DNA from: Castanea sativa
Lineage: Eukaryota > Streptophyta > Magnoliopsida > Fagales > Fagaceae
Length of the DNA: 64,000 bases
Assembly: GCF_040712315.1 (NCBI RefSeq)
Contig: NC_134018.1
Coordinates: 5,756,001-5,820,000 of the forward strand
Reading direction: 5' to 3'
The first letter of the stretch is position 1; each line of letters opens with the position of its first letter. The notes beneath the pieces were generated by a model that searched no databases, was not told where the DNA came from, and saw only the letters and a program-made list of their open reading frames with translations. This document shows, piece by piece, positions 22,597-31,081 of the stretch. The position numbers were made by a program, and so were the translations under genes.

Positions 22597-23433
22597 CTCC
22601 CCCTCAGGATGGACATCATGAGAATGAATATTGGAAATGCCCATCCTGGTAAGAAGACCACAAAATTGATTCCAAGTCAAAGCTTTTGTCAACAAATCAA
22701 CTAGCTGGTGTTGAGTTCTAATATCCATTAACTTTATGACTCCTGCTTGCACCTTATCCCTTACAATATGGCAGTCTATCTCAATATGTTTTGTACGCTC
22801 ATGGAACACTGGATTAGTACCTATATGAATTGCTGCTTGAGAATCACTGAACAGTAAGGCAGCTTGATTGTGTTTTACATTAAGATCCTTAAGCAAAAAC
22901 AAGATCCATGTCACTTTACACACTGCAACAGCCATTGCTCTGTACTTTGCCTCTACTGTGGACCTTGAAACTGTATTTTGCTTCTTAGACTTCCAAGAAA
23001 TGAGAGAATCACCAAGAAATACATAGTAGCCTGTGATGAACCTTCTAGAGTCAATGCATGCAGCCCAATCTGCATCTGCAAATGCCTTGATGTGTAAGGA
23101 GGACTGAGCTGAAAAGAACAACCCTTGTCCTGGGGTGCCTTTGAGATACTGAATTACTCTATAAGCTGCCTTTAAATGAGGCTCTCTAGGCTTAGACATA
23201 TATTGACTTAACCTATGTACTGAATAGGTAATATCAGGCTTAGAAATAGTAAGAAACAACAACCTTCCTATCAGTCTTCTGTACATCCCAGCATCAGCCA
23301 ATAACTTGCCTTCATCTTTACTTAATTTCAAATTTACTTCCATGGGAGTTTTAATAGGCTTGCATCCAAGCATTCCCACATCATTGATCACTTCAAGGGC
23401 ATACTTTCTCTGACATAGGGAAATGCCTTTCTC
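22501..23433 (-). pseudogene. Copia RT end and RNase H, original orientation
   Basis: Minus strand: [40 protein letters not shown], then [34 protein letters not shown] and [14 protein letters not shown], the copia RNase H end. The ORF runs 22501-23391 and ends inside the LTR. The first 260 bp of this segment (23174-23433) are repeated in reverse at 26608-26867. Confidence 0.9.
22597..22606 (-). other. Polypurine tract of copia element 1
   Basis: Minus strand TGAGGGGGAG directly before the LTR start TATCAGAAG; typical of copia elements. Confidence 0.8.
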
Positions 23434-23437
23434 ATAG

Positions 23438-24502
23438 ATGGGGCTTAACGAGTCATGTTCTCAGATCAAAGGACAGATCTTGTTAATGGAACCATTGACA
23501 ACCATTAACAAAGTCTACTCCTTGTTGATTCAAGAAGAGAGGCAGAGGAGTGTAGGGCTTGGTAATTTTGTTCACATAGAGTCTACTACTCTTGCAGTGA
23601 AGGGTTCCAATGTCAATTCCAATCCCAATTTTCCTGGTTTCTTTGGTAATTCTAGTGGCTTTGGGGGAAAGAATTCCAAAGGCAGAGACAGGCCTATATG
23701 TACTCACTGTGGGTAGCTTGGACATGTCATGGAAAAATGTTTCAAGCTACATGGTTTACCTCCAGGCTTCAAACCTAAAGGCAAGAACTTTATGGTGAAT
23801 CAAGTCAATATGCAAGAGGCTTGTGCAGACAATGGGCATACATCTACTAGTTTTCCCTTCACTTAAGAGCAATGTCAGCAATTTTTAACTATGTTGGGGG
23901 CTCAAATGCAAGCTACTCATCTCACTTCTGATGGCAAGGATGCTCAGTTCAATGTGGGCAGCAAGGAAGTACACATGGCCAACAATGTGATTAGGCTTAA
24001 TCCAGTTGTGTCTTCTTCTTCCAATGCCACAGATGCTCTCACCATGGCAGGTATGCCTAATTCTATTTGTACCGATTTGAGGCATTCAATTTTTTCTACT
24101 CAAATTATACATAGAACAACTTTTGATGGTAATACTTGGGTTATTGACACTGGAGCAACAGACCATATAGTGTATTCTGTTCATTTGTTGACTGATTTTA
24201 TTGCTGTTAATTGTGTGGTTGCACTTCCCAATGGTGAGACTGCTTTGGTAACTCACATTGGTTCTATATGTCTTTCTGATAATCTGGTCTTAAGCAATGT
24301 GCTTTGTGTTCCATCTTTCTCCTTCAATCTATTATCAGTCAGCCAACCCACCAAGAAAATGCATTGTTGTCTCATTTTCTTGTCTACTTTCTGTTTCATT
24401 CGAGACCTCAATTGTTGGAGGACAATTGGTGTGAGTAAAGTTCATGATGGGTTGTATCTTCTTCAACATAGCCCTCCTGATACTTGTGCCATTCCAATTT
24501 AG
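23438..24502 (+). pseudogene. Copia gag C-terminus and protease, inverted segment
   Basis: Plus strand, opposite to the element: [20 protein letters not shown] continues the gag that breaks off at 26868. A CTHCG-stop-LGHVMEKCFKLHG zinc knuckle follows (stop at 23714-23716 for Q). A second stop near 23863 again replaces Q. The protease is WVIDTGATDHI near 24138. Gag binds RNA and protease processes the polyprotein; neither can be made here. Confidence 0.88.
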
Positions 24503-24599
24503 TCCAAGGCTCCTTCATCTTTCCAATCTGTTTTTAATTTTGTTTTTCATTCCATTTTTAGTACAAATAAAACTTATGTAGTCAATAATGTCAAAATTC

Positions 24600-25480
24600 C
24601 AACTTCTGTCTGGCGTTCCAGACTTGGGCATCCCTCAGATGCTAAAATTTCTGTTTTGAAGAATGTACTTCCTGATCTCAATTGTTTTTCTAATGAAATT
24701 TGTGAAATTTGTCCTCTAGCTAAGCATAAAAGGCTTCCATTTCCTTTTCACAATCATGTTTCTGCTTTTCCATTTGATTTGATACATTGTGACATATGGG
24801 GTCCCTATGTTACACCTACTGTTGCAGGTCACAAATATTTCCTTACCATTGTTGATGATTGCACTAGATCAACCTGGGTTTACCTTATGAAATCTACGTC
24901 TGAAACTAGATCCTTATTACAATCCTTTTATGTTATGATTAAGAATCAATTTGGTAAGTCCATTAAAGTCTTTAGGACAAACAATGGCCTTGAATTTCAA
25001 ATGATTGAAGTTTTTAATCTTTATGGCATCATTCATCAACATAGTTGTGCTGCCACTCCATAACAATATTCTGTTGTGGAAAGAAAACATCAACATATCC
25101 TTTGTGTTGCTAGAGCTTTAAGACTTCAATCAAATGTACCTATTGCTTATTGGGGTGATTGAATTCTCACTGCTGTCCATCTTATCAACGGAATTCCTTA
25201 TCCTCTTTTAAACAACAAATCTCTTTTGAGCTTCTTTACAATAAACCTCCAGCTTATTCCCACCTAAAAGTGTTTGGTTGTCTCTGTTTTGCCTCCACTC
25301 TTTCTCACAATAGAGGTAAGTTTGACCCTAGGGCTATCAAGTCTGTTTTTCTAAGATATCCTTTTGGGGTTAAGGGTTATAAACTTTTGAGTTTACAAAC
25401 CAGATCATGTTTCATTTCCAGAGATGTAGTTTTTCATGAATCTGTGTTTCCTTTTAAGTCTCTTCTTGTTTCTATTCCTT
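24600..25480 (+). pseudogene. Copia integrase, inverted segment
   Basis: WRSRLGHPSDAKIS and CEICPLAKHKRLPFPFH are the zinc-binding start. LIHCDIWGPY carries the first catalytic Asp. FRTNNGLEF has Asn where the second catalytic Asp is expected (RTDNG in the family). Stops lie at about 25062 (Q) and 25161. The GKxKR-type C-terminal block FGCLCFASTL ... KSVFLRYP follows. Confidence 0.85.
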
Positions 25481-26867
25481 TGTCTCAGTCTAACCATTTT
25501 TATCATGCTTGTTTTCTTGATGCTCCACCACTCCCTGTCACTGATTCTATTCATCATTCTGCTCCTTTACCAGACCCCTCAATTCATGTTGATTCTTCTA
25601 TTCTTGAGGAACATTTCACTGATCTTCCGGAGGATTTGTCTGTCTTTGTTCCTAATGACATCACTGTTCCTATTTCTTCCTTGTCCATTGAACTTGCTTC
25701 TCCATCCCTTCCACCCAGTCCTGTTTCCCTCACTCCTATTCCCAGGAGGTCTACTAGACTCTCTAGACCACCTGCCTATCTTCAAGCCTATAAATGCAAT
25801 GCTGCTTCCACCAAATATCCTATTGCCTGTTATCTTTCCAGTCATAAACTCTCTTCCTTTTACTCTCATTTTTGTAATAGTATCTCCACCATTCTAGAAC
25901 CACAGTTTTACCATCAGGTAGTTGGTGATCCTAATTGGGATGCTACTATGGCAGCTGAAATTCAGGCTTTAGAACTCAATAACACTTGGTCTCTTGTCCC
26001 TTTGCCCCCACATAAAAAGGCAGTTGGTTGTAAATGGGTCTTCAAAATTAAATACAAGTCATATGGGAGTGTGGAGAGGTACAAGGCAAGGTTGGTTGCC
26101 AAAGGATATACTTAACAAGAGGGTTTGGATTATACTGAGACCTTCTTACCTGTTGCCAAGATGGTGACTGTTAAGCTTCTATTATCTTTGGCTGCTGTGC
26201 AAGGCTGGACTCTTCATGAATTAGATGTAAACAATGCATTTCTTCATGGTGACTTGCATAAAGAAGTGTATATGTGCCCTCCTCCAGGCCTGCCCAGCAA
26301 GGGGGAGTTTGTATGCAAGTTGAATAAGTCCTTGTATGGCCTTAAACAAGCCTCAAGGCAATGGTATTCTAAATTTTCCACTACTTTACTGCAACATGGT
26401 TTTCTACAGTCTAAGGCAGATTATTCTTTGTTCACCAAGCAATCTGGAACTTCTTTCATGGCACTTTTGGTATATGTTGATGATATACTCATTGCCAACA
26501 ATAATCCTCAATCTGTAGCAGACCTAAAAGTTGTTCTAGATAAGTAGTTTAAGTTGAAGGACCTTGGCAGTTTGAAATACTTCTTAGGCTTGGAAGTGGC
26601 TAGGTCTGAGAAAGGCATTTCCCTATGTCAAAGAAAGTATGCCCTTAAAGTGATCAATGATGTGGGAATGCTTGGATGCAAGCCTGTTAAAACTCCCATG
26701 GAAGTAAATTTGAAATTAAGTAAAGATGAAGGCAAGTTATTGGTTGATGCTGGTATGTACAGAAGACTGATAGGAAGGCTACTGTTTCTTACTATTTCTA
26801 GGCCTTATATTACCTATTTAGTACATAGGTTAAGTCAATATATGTCTAAGCCTAGAGAACCTCATTT
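25480..26867 (+). pseudogene. Copia linker and reverse transcriptase, inverted segment
   Basis: A proline/serine-rich linker, then NNTWSLVPLPPHKKAVGCKW, WVFKIKY, [40 protein letters not shown] and the [11 protein letters not shown] catalytic block near 26470. A stop at 26545-26547 replaces Q before [18 protein letters not shown]. It ends after MSKPREPHL at the inversion boundary 26867. Confidence 0.88.
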
Positions 26868-27472
26868 AAGAATTGCATAACTGATTCTTGAAGACGAAGA
26901 TCTTCAAGCTTCTGAGGCAAATTACAGGTACACTTTCCACAAGAACAAGTAGGGGTAGGCCTAAAATTCTGAAGTTGATCCCAAAATAGCTTTGATTGAG
27001 TGAAATAGTTGGTAATTAAGGACTCACTCTGACACATTGAAGCTATATCCTTTTGAAGTTGGAAAACCCTAGGTCCGTTCCCTTGAGAATGTGTATCCCT
27101 GAGATCATTCCAAATCTCCAGAGCAGTGTCTCTGTACGTGATACTCACTCGAATTTGAAGTGAAACAGTCTTCATCAACCAAGAACCTACCATGTTATCA
27201 CAGCGAATCCAAGCATCAACCGCCGCTAGAGTCTTTATCAATGGTAAGGAGAGAGTGATGCTACCATTGACAAAACCAAACTTATTCTTGGCAACCAGTG
27301 CTTTCCTCATTGAACAAACCCTAGCATGGTAATTCTCACCAATCAACGGTTCAGACACAAGCATGGCTCCAGGACTTTCAGCGTGATGAAGAAATAGAGG
27401 ATTTGAGATGTCCTCTACAAGTGCAGGATCTTGCACTGAGGAAGAAGACGAAGTATTAGTTGCTTCAGCCAT
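26868..27472 (-). pseudogene. Copia gag N-terminal part, original orientation
   Basis: ATG at 27472 gives MAEATNTSSSSSVQDP, then PLIGENYHARVCSMRKAL, WIRCDNMVGSWL and the gag-typical QLQKDIASMCQSESLITNYF. It reaches LQESVMQFL and then enters reversed RT sequence. The logical continuation (MGLNES...) is at 23438 on the other strand. Confidence 0.9.
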
Positions 27473-27548
27473 TGACGAAGCTTCAAAAAAAAAAAAAAAA
27501 AAAAAAAAACTCTCAAGAGTAAACCCTAGAAATTTTGGGAGAAAATAC

Positions 27549-27560
27549 GCTCTGATACCA
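27549..27560 (-). other. Primer-binding site of copia element 1
   Basis: Minus strand TGGTATCAGAGC right after the LTR; it pairs with the 3' end of initiator methionine tRNA, as usual for copia. Confidence 0.9.
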
Positions 27561-27893
27561 TAAGAAAATTTTTCTAAAGAAAAAATGATTTTATTGATCT
27601 TAATGAAACTGAGATAATTACATGTATTTATAGTACAACTAAGTAACTAAACTAAGCCCAAGACTAACTTAACTGATCTAACTAACTGTTCTAACAAACT
27701 CCCTAACTAACCAACAGATATTTACAATTAAGTCAGTCACGTGTAGGTCACATGTCCACTAACTAAAACTATACTACATTTACTCTTTGTATTTAAGCTA
27801 CTTGTCGTTGTCCTCTGTTTCATCTTTACTGCTGCCTGGACTTCTGGATTCATGAAATTCATTCAGCTTCTCTAATTTCTTTAACTTCTGATA
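27561..27893 (-). repeat. 5' LTR of copia element 1
   Basis: 333 bp, next to the PBS on its inner side. Nearly identical to 22278-22596. Confidence 0.93.
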
Positions 27894-29580
27894 CAGAACT
27901 TGATATTTCATCAAATAACTTGAGTGGCATTGTGAATTTTGAAATGTTCACCAAGTTTAAAAAAATAGGCACTCTTGCTCTTTCACATAATAGTCTGTCA
28001 GTAAGCATCAACAAAAAATTTAATCATACCTTCCCCGCACTTGATAACTTGGAATTAGCTTCTTGCAACATCACTCATTTTCCAAATTTCCTAAATACAT
28101 CATTTCTACGGCTAGACCTCTCTGATAATAGGATCTCTGGTCGAATCCTAAAATACAAATTCGGAACTGGGAAATATCTGATGTTCCTAAATCTTGCTTA
28201 CAACTTTTTATCAAGTATAGAGCTACTTCAATGGGAGAATCTAAGGTTCGTTGACCTTCGTGCAAATCTACTACAAGGACAGCTTCCTGTTCCACCATCT
28301 TTGGTGGACTTCTTTTCAATCTCAAACAATAGATTGTCTGGGGAAATCCCTTTGGGGATTTGCACTGTAAGTGACCTTTCCATATTGGATATCATATGGA
28401 TATCTCCTATAACAACTTGAGTGGTATTATTCCACGGTGTTTAGGAAACTTGGGCGATTCTCTGTCAGTGATAGATTTGAGTATGAATAGCTTCCAAGGA
28501 ACCATCCCTGAAACACTTGCAGATTGCACAAGATTGAACACCATCAGCTTTAATGGAAATCAATTGGAAGGACTCTTGCCACCAGCTTTGGTCAACTGTA
28601 CAAGTCTCAAAGTTCTAGACCTTGGAATAACAAGATAAATGGTTCATTTCCCTATTGGCTGGAAGCACTTTTTGTGCTACATGTTCTTGTCCTAAGATCC
28701 AATAGATTTCACGGCCGCATAGGAATTCATAATACTAGTGGGATGTTTTTCTCTAAACTACAAATTCTCGATCTCTCTCACAATGAGTTTACTAGTCTTT
28801 TACCAAGTCATTATTTTGGAAACATGAAAGCCATGATGATTAATGATGAGGGTAAACAAGAATTGGAATATTTGGGTGAAAATTATTTTCATGATATGGC
28901 GGGTTCAACTTATTATCAATATACAGTAGGGGTGACAGTGAAAGGTTTGGAGACTCCACCACTTGGAATCCCAACCATCTTCACAACCATTGATTTATCG
29001 AGTAACAAATTCTAGAGAGAGATTCCAGAGGCACTTGCAAGTCTTAACTTTCTCTGATTGCTTAATCTTTCCCATAATAGCTTAACCGGCTCTATACCAT
29101 ATTTATTGGCAAATTTGTCAGCACTTGAATCATTGGACCTCTCTTCAAATAGACTTGTTGGGGAAATCCCTATGCAATTGACAAGTCTAACATTTTCGGC
29201 TTTATTAAACCTTTCACAAAATCATCTCACAGGACCCATTCCACAAGGTAAACAGTTCGCTACATTTCAAAATGACTCTTATGATGGTAACTTGGGATTG
29301 TGTGGATTCCCATTGTCTACGCAATGTAGTACAGAGGCATCACCACTGCCACCACCATCAATATTCCAAGAAGACAATGATTCAATGTTTGCAAGTGGAT
29401 TTGGTTGGAAGGCTATGTTAATTGGCTATGGATGTGGCTGCTTGGTGTTTTGATTAGCTGTGGGATATGTTGCTTTTGAAACAGAAAAACCTCATTGGCT
29501 TGTAAGGTTTGTTAAAGGAGAACGAAATGGAAAGACAAGAAGGCCTAATAATAAAAGACTTGGGCGAAGAACAAGTTAAT
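27894..29580 (+). pseudogene. Receptor-like protein pseudogene, C-terminal half
   Basis: Resumes with LDISSNNLSGIVNFEMF and continues through LRRs (LSHNSLSVSINKKF, LELASCNITHFPNFL, SISNNRLSGEIPLGIC, IDLSMNSFQGTIPETL) to the GLETPP island, the last LRRs and NLGLCGFPLSTQC. The acidic juxtamembrane part is FQEDNDSMFASGFGWKAML, followed by a membrane segment broken by TGA at 29452 and a short basic tail ending near 29578. Frameshifts near 28400 and 28620 and stops near 29014 and 29055 show loss of function. It is closely similar to the C-terminal half of the intact gene at 31082-33640. Confidence 0.9.
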
Positions 29581-31081
29581 GCATTCAAGGGTGGTCTTAG
29601 GTGAGCTTGACAAACTTCTGTTTAGAATTAAATTATTTAATGATTTCAAATAAACATATCTTAGAATTAGAAACAATATTAGTAGTTTGTATATTCTATA
29701 ATTTTTCTGTGTTATAAACTTGCAAGGTAAGTAGAACGTGATGAAGACCCTATTCTCTACTAGCAGTGAGAGAAGATTGTGAGCATTTAAATTACATCAG
29801 GGCATTCGAATGGTGGCTAGTGAGGAGTGGATCATGCTTGTATGAATTAAGGTGCTATTTTCTTCTTCTTAGGATAGATATGTTCAACTTTTATTTTTGT
29901 ATGGTTTAAAAAATAAAAAATAAAAAATTAATAAAAAAAACTTTTCTGTGTTTGTTTGTCAAGAGATTGTGAGGCAAATTGGACATAGCTAGCCCTGGGG
30001 TATCTTGTGTTCTCATGGTCTCTATCTATGTATTTGAGGGTATTTCATGTGTTTATTTGTTTCTTTTGAGACTGTCAGTGTCTGGCATCATGTGAGAAGG
30101 AAATTACGCTTGTGTATTTCTCTACCTAATACTTTTCCATCTCATACCCACCATCTATTTATAGCTAAAGTTTAGCCGAAATATCAATAGTTACATGGAC
30201 ATAAAACTAATTCAAGACTTCAGAAGTCAATAAATTCGGCCATGAGTTCATGCAACATTTAATGCAAGATTCAGATTTCTTCACGCATGCTTAATTACAT
30301 GCTGAATTGCATGTCTTTGGCTTTGTTGATCAAGCCACACTTTCTAACATAGGCATAAGACTTACTTGGTCAAAGAAAATGGCAAGCATTTATTTGCCAA
30401 AGAGTCATCCATTTCGGCTATAAAGAAATGAATTTAGCTTATGTCAGTGTTGTTCCTGACTTTTTCTTTCACCATTCATGCAAGATAGCATTTAATGCTT
30501 GCTTTTAATGTCAATCCACTCTCATTACAATTCAAGCCATTTCAACAATCATAAATGAAGATGGGAAAATAATAATAATAGGGGTAAAATTCTATTCACA
30601 CCTTGGGCTAATGTCAGCCAAGGTTTCAAAACTAACCAATTTGGTCTTAAAATTAATTTTTAGTCTCTTATACCGTTGGAAAAAATAACTATATGTTTAA
30701 AGACTAAGTTGGATTTAAAGATTAAATTAGTTTTGAAAAATCTTAAACCTGGTTGGTATTAGCCCAAACCTCACCGGTGTGAATAAAATTTACCCTAATA
30801 ATAATAATAATAAATACAGCAAAAGTTTTTTTTTTGGTTATGTGAGATTACAAAGATTAAAAAGCAACGACATATCCCAATTCTCAAGTCAGGGACATAC
30901 TAATTAAAACTTGAACACCATCACAATGTTTATGTCACGACAATACTTTCTACTTTCAGGTGAAATAGCACCATTATGCCATAAAATGGCACTATCTTCA
31001 GCCTTAAATTCATTATTCTCTAAATAAGATCACAATAGATAATACCGACAAAAGTTTACGCCATTCAGTCCACCATAGGGC
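29581..31081. other. Intergenic, between RLP copies
   Basis: AT-rich, no ORF. It contains a MITE at 30580-30796 and would include the promoter of the chimeric receptor gene. A possible TATA-like CTAAATAAG is at about 31020, 60 bp before the ATG; this is weak. Confidence 0.5.
30580..30796. mobile_element. Small MITE with terminal inverted repeats
   Basis: Starts GGGGTAAAATTCTATTCACACC and ends with the reverse complement form GGTGTGAATAAAATTTACCC. A second inverted pair (GCTAATGTCAGCCAAGG against the reverse of CCTGGTTGGTATTAGC) extends the arms. It is flanked by (TAA)n on both sides, so the target duplication cannot be fixed. Confidence 0.7.

Larger units (their letters stand above)
22278..27893 (-). 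mobile_element. Ty1/copia element with internal inversion, inserted in the RLP pseudogene
   Basis: It is flanked by the 5-bp duplication CAGAA (22273-22277 and 27894-27898), and the LRR reading joins cleanly across it (NISEL / LDISSN). LTRs are direct repeats and both in minus orientation; the PBS is next to the right LTR and the PPT next to the left one. The termini read TATCAGAAG ... TTTCTTA in element orientation, not the usual TG...CA. From 23438 to 26867 the interior is reversed relative to the LTRs. Confidence 0.93.

Noticed and set aside
25436..25897. 153-codon hydrophobic ORF (+) within copia element 1
   Set aside because: It is another frame of the Pro/Ser-rich copia linker; hydrophobicity comes from the CT-rich codons.
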